Assembly (NCBI GenBank): GCA_947488905.1
Contig: CANLBJ010000001.1
Coordinates: 744,001-808,000 of the forward strand
DNA from: Ulvibacter algarum
GTDB taxonomy: Bacteria > Bacteroidota > Bacteroidia > Flavobacteriales > Flavobacteriaceae
Length of the DNA stretch: 64,000 nucleotides
Direction of reading: 5' to 3'
Shown here one piece after another: positions 18,831-27,844 of this stretch. Position numbers and translations under genes: made by a program. The notes beneath the pieces were generated by a model, which was not told the DNA's origin, did not search any database, and worked only from the letters and a program-made list of their open reading frames with translations. Every line of letters starts with the position of its first letter. Within the stretch, counting starts at the first letter, position 1.

Positions 18831-19145
18831 GTTGTGTTTTATTATTAATTCCGTTTTGGTTTACAGTAATGTAAATGGCTTCGGAAATATTATTTAAATT
18901 GAAATTTTTTCAGGTTGCAAAGATAGATAATCAAGTTAAGAGTTAGAAATTCAGCAGTCTTAAATCTAGGTTAACGTTTTAAGGTTTAGAGGTGTGAAAA
19001 TTTAATAACAAAATAAGCCTTCTCTAAGGTGTTGATGGTAATATTAAATAATTGAGATTATCACTCTTAAATGGTTTATTGGTCTTGAATATTGCCAAAT
19101 CTGAATTGATTATTTTTACGTATTAATTTATTTAATTTTCTAGCT
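18831..19145. other. Divergent intergenic region, pruA / NRDE gene
   Basis: No gene is seen in these 315 bp. CTTCGGAAAT is at 18879-18888. On the minus strand TATCTTTG (18918-18925) fits the -7 element TAnnTTTG and would start the pruA transcript near 18911, but no TTG at correct spacing was found. Nothing else stands out. Confidence 0.6.
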
Positions 19146-19847
19146 GTGTGTACCGTCACTTTTATACCAACATCTAAAACCTCTTTTATTCTTACGTCTA
19201 ATCGTGATGAAGCATCGGGTAGGGGGACTGTTGTGCCTGCTATTTACAATATAGAAAATACTAAATGCTTGTTTCCTAAAGACGAGGTTGCGGGTGGTAC
19301 TTGGATAGGTGTTTCAAGTAAAAAGCGACTCATCTGTTTATTAAATGGTGGTTTTGAGGCTCACCAGCGCGAAGCATCTTATAAAATGAGTAGAGGGGTA
19401 GTGGTAAAAAATCTATTAACTGCAGAAAGTTTATGTACCGAAATCTCAACTTTTAATTTTAAAGGGATTGAGCCATTTACTGTAATTGCGGTTGAGTATC
19501 AAGAAGCACTGCAATTATTTGAGTTTGTGTGGGATGGTATAAAAGCACATTTTACAGAAAAGCCCCTTGAGTCTACCATTTGGTCATCGTCATTGTTATA
19601 TACATCTGTAATGAAGCAGAAAAGAGAACAATGGTTTTCAAGATATTTAAAAAAAGAGAACATTTCAGAAAAAAGCCTTTTAGATTTTCATAAAACTGCT
19701 GGCGAGGGTAATATTGAAATAGATTTAATAATGGATCGTGGCTTTGTGCAGACAAAGTCAATCACTCAAATAGCTGGGACTACTTCGCAGGTAAAAATGA
19801 GATATGAGGATTTGCAAGTCCAGAAAATTTCAGAAACAACACTTTAG
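19146..19847 (+). CDS. NRDE (TANGO2-type) family protein
   Basis: A 233-residue protein beginning MCTVTFIP and containing TSNRDEASGRG, the NRDE motif that names the family; the Cys at residue 2 is conserved. The start codon is GTG at 19146; there is no ATG nearby that keeps the conserved N-terminus. TANGO2 proteins have been linked to haem and lipid handling in eukaryotes, but the bacterial role is unknown. The 3' end overlaps that of apaG by 4 bp (convergent), so no terminator hairpin separates them. Confidence 0.87.
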   Translation: MCTVTFIPTSKTSFILTSNRDEASGRGTVVPAIYNIENTKCLFPKDEVAGGTWIGVSSKKRLICLLNGGFEAHQREASYKMSRGVVVKNLLTAESLCTEISTFNFKGIEPFTVIAVEYQEALQLFEFVWDGIKAHFTEKPLESTIWSSSLLYTSVMKQKREQWFSRYLKKENISEKSLLDFHKTAGEGNIEIDLIMDRGFVQTKSITQIAGTTSQVKMRYEDLQVQKISETTL

Positions 19848-20230
19848 TTTGCTCCTTGAGGCGTTACGAGCTTAAAATTAGGGATGGCGACTTGAAAAAA
19901 TTCTGTGGTGTTAAAATTTACCATTTCATAATAACCGCCCATCTCTCCAAAATCTCCTAGCAATAAACAACCGCTGCTATATACGTGAGATTCTCCTGGT
20001 TTTATAACTGGTTTTTTGCCTATCACTCCGTCGCCATAAACATATTCTGTTTCGTTAAGCGAGTCTTTAATTGCCCAGTATCTTTTTTTAAGTTGTACTA
20101 CGTCTTCACTATTGTTTTCTATTTTTATTAGGTAAGTAAAGGCGTTGCAATTTCTGCCTTGATTGACAATCTTGCCTTCAAAACGGGTCTTAACCGAAAC
20201 TTTTATGCCTTGTGTTACCTGATACGTCAT
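19844..20230 (-). CDS. apaG: ApaG family protein
   Basis: A 128-residue protein starting MTYQVTQGIKVSVKTRFEG. It has the ApaG core: NAFTYLIKIEN, then KRYWAIKDSL, VVGxxPVIKPGE-like text (IGKKPVIKPGESHVYSSGC) and GGYYEMVN. ApaG is an all-beta, fibronectin-like protein; its tie to cobalt/magnesium efflux is historic and weak. I place the start at ATG 20230, one nucleotide after the stop of the upstream DUF3667 gene, which suggests translational coupling. The longer reading from 20266 would overlap that gene and does not match the family. Confidence 0.88.
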   Translation of the reverse strand: MTYQVTQGIKVSVKTRFEGKIVNQGRNCNAFTYLIKIENNSEDVVQLKKRYWAIKDSLNETEYVYGDGVIGKKPVIKPGESHVYSSGCLLLGDFGEMGGYYEMVNFNTTEFFQVAIPNFKLVTPQGAN

Positions 20231-20231
20231 A

Positions 20232-21491
20232 TTAATAAAGAGCTGCTGTACCTGCAAAAAAGACAAGCGCGGCGATAATGGAACTAAAAAAGAAAACGAT
20301 ATTTAAAAGTATAAATTTTATAGCAGTTTTAGTACGTGATTGCATATAAAATTTGCGCAATGCGAGATAAAAATATACCGGCCCTATTATTAAAAAGATG
20401 AGTGAGGTGAAAAACTCTGTGTCAAAAATTAAATCTGGGATGGTAGTAATGATTAATGCTAAGAAAACAAAACTGAAAATATGAAATATGAAAACTAAGT
20501 GTTCCATATAGGTAAACTTTCTTCTAGCATAAAACAGCCAGAAAAATAGGGCGTAAAAAGGTGCGAAGAAAAAGACGAAAAAGGGCACTTTTGATAATAG
20601 GTAATTCACAAAGTCTTTAGGAGAGTCTCCTATATTGTCAAATGATTTGTTTTTTTGGTAGAGCCATTTGTTAAACCTTGTTTTTTCTAAGTGAAGGCTG
20701 TCAAGTGCTTTGTTTGGGTCTTTTATTTCTTTGTCTTCATAAAAATCTCTAAAAATTTGAAATTTCATAGCAATACCACTAACCGTGTTTGCAGAGTCTA
20801 GTTTTGCTATTCTTTCTGGATAACTTTTAGTGTTAGAGTAGATTGTGTCACCATTCATAATCCAAAAACCAGGTGTTGCTTCGTCTTTTTTTACATCTTC
20901 TTTTGCGTCTTTTTTAATGTCTTCTAGCTGAGTTTTGAGGTCTGTTAGTAGTTCTTGGTTTACAACTGTACCGGTAATAGTGTCGTTTATTGTGCCGGGT
21001 ACTATATATGTATTAGGTATGGCAGAGGCTTCTTCGATGGTGTTAATGGCATCGTCAATCTCTTCTTCAGTGTTATCATTAAAATCAACTAAAGGGGCTG
21101 CATAGTTTGGGTCAAAAAAACTTACAATACTATATATCAAAAAATAAATAATAGATACACTCAAGAAAAACCGAAATGGATTTGTGTATTTAAGACGCTT
21201 ACCGCCTATATAGTTTTTTGAGATAGTGCCTGGTTTAAACAACAAGTCTTTTACTGTAAACCGAAGACGAGAATCATAGCTAATAATGCTGCTAAAAAAC
21301 TCTGATATAAAATCTCCCAGGGTAAGTGACTTTGTACTGTTAAGTTGAGAGCAATAAGGGCAAAAACGATCACTTAAATCTAGCGGTTGCCCGCAATTAA
21401 GGCATTCATTACTTCTATATTTAAAATGTTTACGGCTGTTTTCTGAAACCTTATCAGAAATAGCTACCTCGTTTTTTTGCTCTTCAATCAC
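20232..21491 (-). CDS. DUF3667 membrane protein with zinc ribbon
   Basis: A 419-residue protein. The N-terminus has a zinc ribbon, CLNCGQ and FCPYC (Cys30, 33, 44, 47). It is followed by a DUF3667 signature (PGTISKNYIGGKRLKYTNPF), one membrane segment near residue 110, a soluble acidic/Lys-rich segment of about 140 residues, and four hydrophobic segments in the C-terminal third. The family is common in Bacteroidota and has no known role. It is followed by apaG with 1 nt spacing. The N-terminus and zinc ribbon are probably cytoplasmic. Confidence 0.85.
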   Translation of the reverse strand: MIEEQKNEVAISDKVSENSRKHFKYRSNECLNCGQPLDLSDRFCPYCSQLNSTKSLTLGDFISEFFSSIISYDSRLRFTVKDLLFKPGTISKNYIGGKRLKYTNPFRFFLSVSIIYFLIYSIVSFFDPNYAAPLVDFNDNTEEEIDDAINTIEEASAIPNTYIVPGTINDTITGTVVNQELLTDLKTQLEDIKKDAKEDVKKDEATPGFWIMNGDTIYSNTKSYPERIAKLDSANTVSGIAMKFQIFRDFYEDKEIKDPNKALDSLHLEKTRFNKWLYQKNKSFDNIGDSPKDFVNYLLSKVPFFVFFFAPFYALFFWLFYARRKFTYMEHLVFIFHIFSFVFLALIITTIPDLIFDTEFFTSLIFLIIGPVYFYLALRKFYMQSRTKTAIKFILLNIVFFFSSIIAALVFFAGTAALY

Positions 21492-21583
21492 GAAGCTAAG
21501 ATAAAAGCTTTTTTTTCTTTTAAGAATTTCTTTAAGCTTAAATAGATCAAAATATCTAGTTGTGTAAAATGTCTGTAGTCTAT

Positions 21584-22849
21584 CTAGTTGTTTGTGATCC
21601 TCTCTGAGTTTGCGTAGCCAGCGCCAATGATGCGATCAAAACGTCCACCTTGATCTCTATAATAGACTAATACTGTGTATTCGTTTTCTGTTTGCCAAAA
21701 ATCACCAGAGATAAACCCGTCATCTACATTACCGTTGCGATCCACTAGTACATATTGATAATTGTAAAAACCTTGTTTAAATAAACGGCTGTTTTTATAA
21801 GTGTCACTTTGTTTGTCATATTTCATATAAGTAGAGCCATCTATGGTCCAGTTATTAAAACCTCCATAAATATGAATCTCTTTATCACCTATATCTTCAA
21901 AATAGTTTAATGTAAAGTGCATACGTACATAATCTGCTTCTATAGATGAGTCATCTGCGTCAATGTTGCGTACCACAAATGTTCCGTTTACATCTGGGTT
22001 GTAGGTGTAGGCGCGATCATAACGATCTATGTCTGTAAATAAGAAGTTTTCGTAAATATCGTTGAGTTGTACACGACGAACCCCGTTTACAGCAGAGCGT
22101 ACCTCTTTATTGTCAAAAGCTAAAAACTCGTTACCACCACCAAAAGAGGCTTCTTGGTCATATTTGTATATTATTTCATTTCCTATCGTGTATTGAGGTT
22201 TTAAGTCTCTTATAGCGGTATTTAGGTTGTTGTTTTTAATAACCAGTGTTTTAACGCGTTGTTTGGGGTTAATAAGTAAAAGAGATGGGCTATTAATTGT
22301 AAAGTTTACCACTTGTCTTTCATCAACAAATTTTAAATCACGAGAGCGTTTAATCTCTACTGCAACTCCAGCAATAGGTTCTATTATCATAAATTTTCTT
22401 GAAAATATAAGATCTCCATAATCATTAAAAATAGAGATAAGGTAATTTCCGCTTTTCTTTAGCGCGCGCGTTTCTCGATTAGGGATAGTCAGGTTGTAAT
22501 GCGAGAAAATTTGGAGTGTGTTTAGAGAATTTTCATAAGTTTCTATGCGCACATCGTCAAAACCGTCTAGAAATTCGCTCTTAGAAAGATCGCTTTCTGT
22601 CCAATCAAAATTGTGGTGTGTGATTTTGTAATAATAATCTTCTTCTTCACCATTAAGTGCATCAAAGTTGAGTTGCAGGCGGTCTCCTAGCTGTAAGATG
22701 GGTAGTTTGTTTAGGGCCTGAGCGCCTTTAAACTGTATGGTCTGTATATATTGAGGAGCTCTTTTTTCTTCGGCTTGCGCCAAAATGTTAAAGGTTCCAA
22801 TAATGGTTAGTAGGATGGTTAATAGTGATCGAGTCATAGAAAAACGCAT
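21584..22849 (-). CDS. Type IX secretion system plug protein (DUF5103)
   Basis: About 421 residues with a signal peptide (MTRSLLTILLTIIGTFNILAQ). The body matches DUF5103 proteins: YIQTIQFKGAQALNKLPILQ, then a middle block ending in HFTLNYFEDIGDKEIHIYGGFNNW. In Flavobacterium this protein occludes the SprA translocon pore of T9SS. Start choice is uncertain: a TTG lies at 22861, ATG at 22849 and ATG at 22837. The last gives the most compact signal peptide, and TATATTTG overlaps the TTG. The plug fits the many T9SS cargo genes in the window. Confidence 0.85.
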   Translation of the reverse strand: MRFSMTRSLLTILLTIIGTFNILAQAEEKRAPQYIQTIQFKGAQALNKLPILQLGDRLQLNFDALNGEEEDYYYKITHHNFDWTESDLSKSEFLDGFDDVRIETYENSLNTLQIFSHYNLTIPNRETRALKKSGNYLISIFNDYGDLIFSRKFMIIEPIAGVAVEIKRSRDLKFVDERQVVNFTINSPSLLLINPKQRVKTLVIKNNNLNTAIRDLKPQYTIGNEIIYKYDQEASFGGGNEFLAFDNKEVRSAVNGVRRVQLNDIYENFLFTDIDRYDRAYTYNPDVNGTFVVRNIDADDSSIEADYVRMHFTLNYFEDIGDKEIHIYGGFNNWTIDGSTYMKYDKQSDTYKNSRLFKQGFYNYQYVLVDRNGNVDDGFISGDFWQTENEYTVLVYYRDQGGRFDRIIGAGYANSERITNN

Positions 22850-22911
22850 TAATGTGGTCAAATATAAAACAAATTTTATGCCTAAAAATTGTGCAATAAT
22901 GAAGGTTGTGC

Positions 22912-22921
22912 ATTTCCGAAG
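22912..22921 (+). repeat. ATTTCCGAAG motif, copy upstream of nqr
   Basis: One of 18 exact copies (either strand) of this 10-mer. Intergenic copies: 12584, 12686, 17189, 18879, 22912, 27053, 29159, 52150, 54758, 57673. Copies inside genes: 1419, 4172, 5719, 7280, 40263, 41641, 50087, 58553. TTTCCGAAG without the leading A is also at 47426. Confidence 0.9.
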
Positions 22922-22938
22922 AAAATATTCTTAATTAA

Positions 22939-22969
22939 TTGTAAAATGGTAGTTTAATTCTTAAATTTG
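22939..22969 (+). promoter_or_regulatory. Promoter of the nqr operon
   Basis: TTG at 22939-22941, 20 bp spacing, TAAATTTG at 22962-22969: an exact fit to the Bacteroidota consensus TTG-N17-23-TAnnTTTG. Predicted transcription start is near 22975, giving a leader of about 70 nt before nqrA. Confidence 0.7.
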
Positions 22970-23043
22970 CAGTCCCAAAACAGACCTGTGATATTTTATG
23001 CAGCAACGTAGGGATTAAAAGACAATTTTAACACGACTATCCT

Positions 23044-24396
23044 ATGTCCAAAGACATTAAGATTAAAAAGGGTCTAGCCATTCGCTTAAAAGGCGAAGCG
23101 GATAAAACACTTTCAAATGCGCCGCGTTCTAGAACCTTCGCTATTAGGCCTAGCGATCTTCATTTAATTACCCCAAAACTGGCGGTAAGAGAAGGAGCGA
23201 GACTACAAGCCGGCGACACGCTATTTTTTAGTAAAGACAATGAAGCGATTAAGTTTTCGTCTCCAGTAAGTGGAACGTTAACAGAAATTGAACGTGGAGC
23301 AAAGCGAGTAATTACTAAAATCACAATAGAAGGTGATCAACAAGATGTGTTTAGAGACTTTGGTGTAAAGACGCCAAGCTCTATGGATGCAGCAGCAATT
23401 AAAAGCCATTTACTGGCAGCTGGATGTTGGCCATTTATTATGCAACGTCCATACGCTGTGATTGCAAACCCAGAGTTAATGCCAAAAGCAATTTTTGTTT
23501 CTGGTTTAAACACAGGGCCACTTGCAACAGATCTTGACTTTGTGTTGCAAGGAAAAGAGAAAGAATTGCAAGCTGCATTATCTGCACTAGCAAAACTTAC
23601 AGAAGGTTCTGTTCATGTTACTATTGGTAAAAATAGTAATTCTCCTCTAGCAGGGATGAATGATGTGACTATCCATAAAACAAACAATCTACACCCGGCA
23701 GGTAATGTTGGGACTCAAATAAACAAGCTTGACCCTGTTAATAAAGGAGAAGTGGTTTGGACAATTGGAGCTCAAGATTTAGTTGTTATTGGTGAGTTGT
23801 TCTTAACAGGTAAATATAATGCAGAGCGAGTGATTGCTCTTGCAGGTTCTTCTGTTAAGACAGCTAAATATTATAGAACAAGATTAGGTAGCGAGGTTGC
23901 TACTTTTGTGTACGATTCTGGTTTAACAGATGAGAATGTTCGTATTATTAGTGGTGGTGTATTGTCTGGAACAGCGATTTCTCCTAAACAACATTTAGGT
24001 TTTTATGATACTGCTGTAACTGTTATACCAGAAGGAGATGATTATGATTTGTTTGGTTGGGCAAAACCAGTTGCAAATAAAATATCTACTTCTAGAGCTT
24101 TAACTTTCTCTTGGATGACACCTAAGAAAAAATTTGATTTAAATACAAATACCAATGGAGAGCACCGTGCTTTTGTTGTTACTGGAGGTTATGAAGAGGT
24201 TTTCCCTTTAGATATCTTTCCGTTACAGATTTTAAAAGCGTGTCTTGTAAAAGATCTTGATGCTATGGAGGCATTAGGTATGTACGAGGTTGCACCAGAA
24301 GATTTTGCCTTAACAGAATTTGTATGTGTGTCTAAGCAGCCACACCAGCAGATTATTCGTCAAGGACTTGATTTAATGTATAAAGAAATAGGATAA
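23044..24396 (+). CDS. nqrA: Na+-translocating NADH:quinone reductase subunit A
   Basis: 450 residues beginning KIKKGLAIRLKGEADKTL, the conserved NqrA start, with VREGARLQAGDTLFFSKDN and a later segment HPAGNVGTQINKLDPVNKGE. NqrA is the peripheral cytoplasmic subunit of the Na+-pumping respiratory complex and lacks its own redox group. It is the first gene of a six-gene operon in the usual order A-B-C-D-E-F, with 3 nt before nqrB. The complex oxidises NADH, reduces quinone and exports Na+, which suits a marine lifestyle. Confidence 0.96.
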   Translation: MSKDIKIKKGLAIRLKGEADKTLSNAPRSRTFAIRPSDLHLITPKLAVREGARLQAGDTLFFSKDNEAIKFSSPVSGTLTEIERGAKRVITKITIEGDQQDVFRDFGVKTPSSMDAAAIKSHLLAAGCWPFIMQRPYAVIANPELMPKAIFVSGLNTGPLATDLDFVLQGKEKELQAALSALAKLTEGSVHVTIGKNSNSPLAGMNDVTIHKTNNLHPAGNVGTQINKLDPVNKGEVVWTIGAQDLVVIGELFLTGKYNAERVIALAGSSVKTAKYYRTRLGSEVATFVYDSGLTDENVRIISGGVLSGTAISPKQHLGFYDTAVTVIPEGDDYDLFGWAKPVANKISTSRALTFSWMTPKKKFDLNTNTNGEHRAFVVTGGYEEVFPLDIFPLQILKACLVKDLDAMEALGMYEVAPEDFALTEFVCVSKQPHQQIIRQGLDLMYKEIG

Positions 24397-24399
24397 ACG

Positions 24400-25608
24400 A
24401 TGGGATTGAAACAGAGTTTACATAAGATGAAAATGAAGTATGAGGGAACCAAGATGGCCCCTGCATTTAATGCAATTCATACTTTTTTATACTTGCCTAA
24501 TGAGACGACCCATAACGGGACTCACATTAAGATGGCAGATGATTTAAAAAGAACGATGAACATGGTGATTTTGTCACTTGTTCCTTGTCTTATCTTCGGG
24601 ATATTTAATGCAGGATATCAGCACAATATTCAGATTGGTCTGGTTGATGCTGCTGCAGGATTTTTTAGTCCTGAGTTCTGGAACTTAGACAACTTTAGTA
24701 TTGGAGCCTGGAAGGTGCTTCCTTTAGTGCTTGTTTCTTACGGAGTAGGGCTTTTAATCGAGTTTATATTTGCTGTAATAAAAGGACACGAAGTAGAAGA
24801 GGGGTACTTGGTAACAGGTATGCTTGTTCCTTTAATAGTGCCAGTTGATATCCCATTATGGATGCTAGCTGTTGCGGTAATTTTTGGTGTAGTAATAGGT
24901 AAAGAAGTATTTGGTGGTACAGGGATGAATATCCTAAACCCAGCTTTAACTATACGTGCTTTCTTATTCTTTGCATATCCTACTTGGATGTCTGGAGATA
25001 AAGTTTGGGTAACCGGAGCAGTAGATACCGTAGGGCAACCAGATGCTATTTCTGGAGAAACTATATTAGGTAGTTTAGCTCAAAACAATGGATTTCAACA
25101 ATGGGATTTAATGGACCAGTTTTTAGGATTTATTCCTGGTTCAGTTGGTGAGACTTCAAAACTACTTATTGTAGTAGGAGCTCTTATTTTAATCTTATCT
25201 AAGATAGGAAGTTGGAGAATAATCTTAAGTACACTAGTAGGTGCACTTACAATGGGACTTATCTTTAATGGTGTTGTTTCTCAAGGATGGGTTACAGAGT
25301 CTAGTAAGTTCTTTGGCTTGATGGATGTACCTTTCTGGCAGCATTTATTTATAGGTAGTATTTTATTTGGTGCAGTATATATGGCAACAGATCCTGTTTC
25401 TGCTTCACAAACTAATAAAGGAAAATGGATTTACGGGTTCTTAATTGGGTTTATCTCGATTATGATTAGAGTATTTAATCCAGCCTATCCAGAAGGAGTT
25501 TTCTTAGCAATTTTATTAATGAATGTTTTTGCACCAACAATTGACCATTATGTGGTTGAAGGTAACATCAAGAAAAGAGCAAAACGTTTAAAAGTTAAAA
25601 CAGCTTAA
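24400..25608 (+). CDS. nqrB: Na+-translocating NADH:quinone reductase subunit B
   Basis: A 402-residue integral membrane protein with about ten hydrophobic segments. KEVFGGTGMNILNPALTIRA is the conserved NqrB block, and YMATDPVSASQTNKG is another. NqrB normally carries covalent FMN on a Thr in an SGAT motif; the equivalent position here reads DAISGETILGS (Ser218, Glu220, Thr221), with Glu in place of Ala. ApbE, encoded at 41288, would attach the FMN. The start is 3 nt after the nqrA stop and the stop is 2 nt before nqrC. Confidence 0.96.
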   Translation: MGLKQSLHKMKMKYEGTKMAPAFNAIHTFLYLPNETTHNGTHIKMADDLKRTMNMVILSLVPCLIFGIFNAGYQHNIQIGLVDAAAGFFSPEFWNLDNFSIGAWKVLPLVLVSYGVGLLIEFIFAVIKGHEVEEGYLVTGMLVPLIVPVDIPLWMLAVAVIFGVVIGKEVFGGTGMNILNPALTIRAFLFFAYPTWMSGDKVWVTGAVDTVGQPDAISGETILGSLAQNNGFQQWDLMDQFLGFIPGSVGETSKLLIVVGALILILSKIGSWRIILSTLVGALTMGLIFNGVVSQGWVTESSKFFGLMDVPFWQHLFIGSILFGAVYMATDPVSASQTNKGKWIYGFLIGFISIMIRVFNPAYPEGVFLAILLMNVFAPTIDHYVVEGNIKKRAKRLKVKTA

Positions 25609-25610
25609 TT

Positions 25611-26360
25611 ATGGCAGTTAATAGAGATTCAAACGGATATACAATTATGTTTTCCATCATTATGGTGGTGATTGTAGGTGGTTTGTTAGCATTTTTTGCA
25701 ACATTCTTAAAACCAACAATTACTGCAAATATGGAAGCTGAAAAGCAGCAGAATATTCTGTATGCTATGAATGTGAATGAGAATGAAGGTGATGGAGATG
25801 TTACTTTTATTGATAAAGCTGAAGTTGAAGCAAAGTTCAATACAATTATTACAAAACAATTAGTTATTGAAGGTGATAAGCAAACTGAGAATGATGAGGC
25901 TTACTTAATAGACATTAAGAAAGAAGCAACAAAAGCTAAGAAGGCAGGTTACGTAAGAAAACTTCCTATAATGATTGGTCAGAAAGATGGTAAGACTGTA
26001 TACGTAGTGCCAGTAAGAGGTAAGGGTTTATGGGATGCTATCTGGGGCTTTGTTGCAATGGATAAGACAATGACTATTCAAGGTGTTTATTTTGACCACA
26101 AAGGAGAAACTCCTGGTCTTGGTGCAGAAATTAAGCAACGTTATTTTATGGATGATTTTACAGGTGAAAGTTTCTTAAACGGAAATACCTTTGAAGGAAT
26201 CAAAGTTGCTAAAGGAAATAATGATCCTTTAAACAATGACAAAACAGACTACGAAGTTGATGCACTTGCAGGAGCTACTATTACTGGAGACGGTGTAGCA
26301 GCAATGTTGAAAAAAGACATCAAAATGTACGTACCTTATTTTCAATCTCTAAACAAATAA
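25611..26360 (+). CDS. nqrC: Na+-translocating NADH:quinone reductase subunit C
   Basis: A 249-residue protein with one N-terminal membrane anchor (YTIMFSIIMVVIVGGLLAFF) and a periplasmic FMN-binding domain. The flavinylation motif is DALAGATITGDGV, with Thr223 the expected FMN-linked residue. GKGLWDAIWGFVAMD and HKGETPGLGAEI are family blocks. It is embedded in the nqr operon with 2-3 nt gaps on both sides. Confidence 0.95.
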   Translation: MAVNRDSNGYTIMFSIIMVVIVGGLLAFFATFLKPTITANMEAEKQQNILYAMNVNENEGDGDVTFIDKAEVEAKFNTIITKQLVIEGDKQTENDEAYLIDIKKEATKAKKAGYVRKLPIMIGQKDGKTVYVVPVRGKGLWDAIWGFVAMDKTMTIQGVYFDHKGETPGLGAEIKQRYFMDDFTGESFLNGNTFEGIKVAKGNNDPLNNDKTDYEVDALAGATITGDGVAAMLKKDIKMYVPYFQSLNK

Positions 26361-26363
26361 GCA

Positions 26364-27011
26364 ATGGGATTATTATCGAAAAAAGACACAAAACTTATAT
26401 TAGATCCATTAACGGATGATAACCCAATTACTATACAAGTACTTGGTATCTGTTCTGCATTAGCGATTACGGCACAATTAAAGCCGTCAATAGTTATGGC
26501 AGTATCTGTAATATTTGTATTAGGATTAGGAAACGTAGTAATCTCATTAATGAGAAATATCATTCCTTCAAAAATTAGAATTATTGTACAGCTTATCGTT
26601 GTAGCAACACTTGTAATTATAGTTGATCAAGTTTTAAAGGCCTATGCCTACACACTAAGTAAAGAACTTTCTGTATTTATTGGCTTGATTATTACAAACT
26701 GTATTATTATGGGGCGTTTTGAAGCCTTTGCGTTAGGTAATAAGCCTTGGCCGTCATTTTTAGATGGAGTAGGTAATGCATTAGGTTATGGTGTGATATT
26801 AATTATCGTTGGTTTCTTCAGAGAATTATTAGGTAGTGGTACATTATTCGGTTTTCAAGTATTAGGTAACCCTATTACAAAAACAGGGCTGTATTCAATA
26901 GGATATGAGAACAACGGTTTTATGGTTTTACCTCCTATGGCATTAATTGTAGTAGGTATCATTATATGGGTACAACGTAGTAGAAACCCATCTTTAGTTG
27001 AAGAGAATTAA
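26364..27011 (+). CDS. nqrD: Na+-translocating NADH:quinone reductase subunit D
   Basis: A 215-residue membrane protein of the RnfE/NqrD family with six hydrophobic segments. GLIITNCIIMGRFEAFALGN contains the Asn-Cys pair whose Cys helps bind the intramembrane iron centre shared with NqrE. GVILIIVGFFRELLGSGTLFG is also characteristic. A 67-bp gap with a CTTCGGAAAT motif (27053) separates it from nqrE, the only sizeable gap in the operon. Confidence 0.95.
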   Translation: MGLLSKKDTKLILDPLTDDNPITIQVLGICSALAITAQLKPSIVMAVSVIFVLGLGNVVISLMRNIIPSKIRIIVQLIVVATLVIIVDQVLKAYAYTLSKELSVFIGLIITNCIIMGRFEAFALGNKPWPSFLDGVGNALGYGVILIIVGFFRELLGSGTLFGFQVLGNPITKTGLYSIGYENNGFMVLPPMALIVVGIIIWVQRSRNPSLVEEN

Positions 27012-27078
27012 TATATTTTCAATAATTAAATTAAAAAGTTTAAAATAGATTTCTTCGGAAATTTTAAAAAATAAAAAA

Positions 27079-27843
27079 ATGTTAGAACACGTTGAACTTT
27101 TTTTCAAATCTATCTTTGTAGATAACATGGTATTTGCATATTTCTTAGGAATGTGTTCTTACTTAGCCGTATCTAAAAAGGTAAGTACAGCTGTAGGTCT
27201 TGGAGCTGCGGTAATTTTTGTACTAACAGTAACTGTGCCTCTTAACTGGTTTTTAGATCAGTATATTTTACAGCCTGGCGCATTAGCTTGGTTAGATGGT
27301 AACAGAGAAACTCCAGAGTTAAGTGCATATGCAGACTATGACTTGAGCTTTCTGTCATTTATTCTTTTCATTGCTACTATTGCAACAATGGTACAACTAG
27401 TAGAGATTATTGTAGAGAAGTTCTCTCCATCATTATATAACTCATTAGGTATATTCTTACCATTAATTGCTGTAAACTGTGCCATTCTTGGAGGGTCATT
27501 ATTTATGCAGTCTAGAGAGATAGAATCTGCAGGACTAGCCCTTAATTATGGTTTTAGTTCTGGAATAGGTTGGTTCTTAGCGATCGTTGCTATTGCAGCA
27601 ATACGAGAAAAAATTAGATACAGTAATGTACCTGCACCTTTACGAGGGTTAGGTATTACTTTTATCATCACAGGTTTAATGGCCATTGGGTTTATGAGCT
27701 TTGGAGGTATGTTAACTGGCGGTGATGAAGAAACACCATCTACAGAAGGACAGCCAGAAAAGATAGGAGCAATCCTTGATCAAAATAAAAATGATTTATC
27801 TGAAACCGTTACTATTTCAGAAGTAACAGAAATAACAGAATAA
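27079..27843 (+). CDS. nqrE: Na+-translocating NADH:quinone reductase subunit E
   Basis: A 254-residue membrane protein of the RnfA/NqrE family. LFFKSIFVDNMVFAYFLGMC and PLIAVNCAILGGSLFMQ are the conserved blocks, the latter with the Cys that pairs with NqrD at the iron centre. It is about 50 residues longer than the usual ~200: there is an insertion around GALAWLDGNRETPELSAY and an acidic Thr/Glu-rich tail after residue 215. The nqrF start follows 1 nt after the stop. Confidence 0.94.
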   Translation: MLEHVELFFKSIFVDNMVFAYFLGMCSYLAVSKKVSTAVGLGAAVIFVLTVTVPLNWFLDQYILQPGALAWLDGNRETPELSAYADYDLSFLSFILFIATIATMVQLVEIIVEKFSPSLYNSLGIFLPLIAVNCAILGGSLFMQSREIESAGLALNYGFSSGIGWFLAIVAIAAIREKIRYSNVPAPLRGLGITFIITGLMAIGFMSFGGMLTGGDEETPSTEGQPEKIGAILDQNKNDLSETVTISEVTEITE

Positions 27844-27844
27844 T

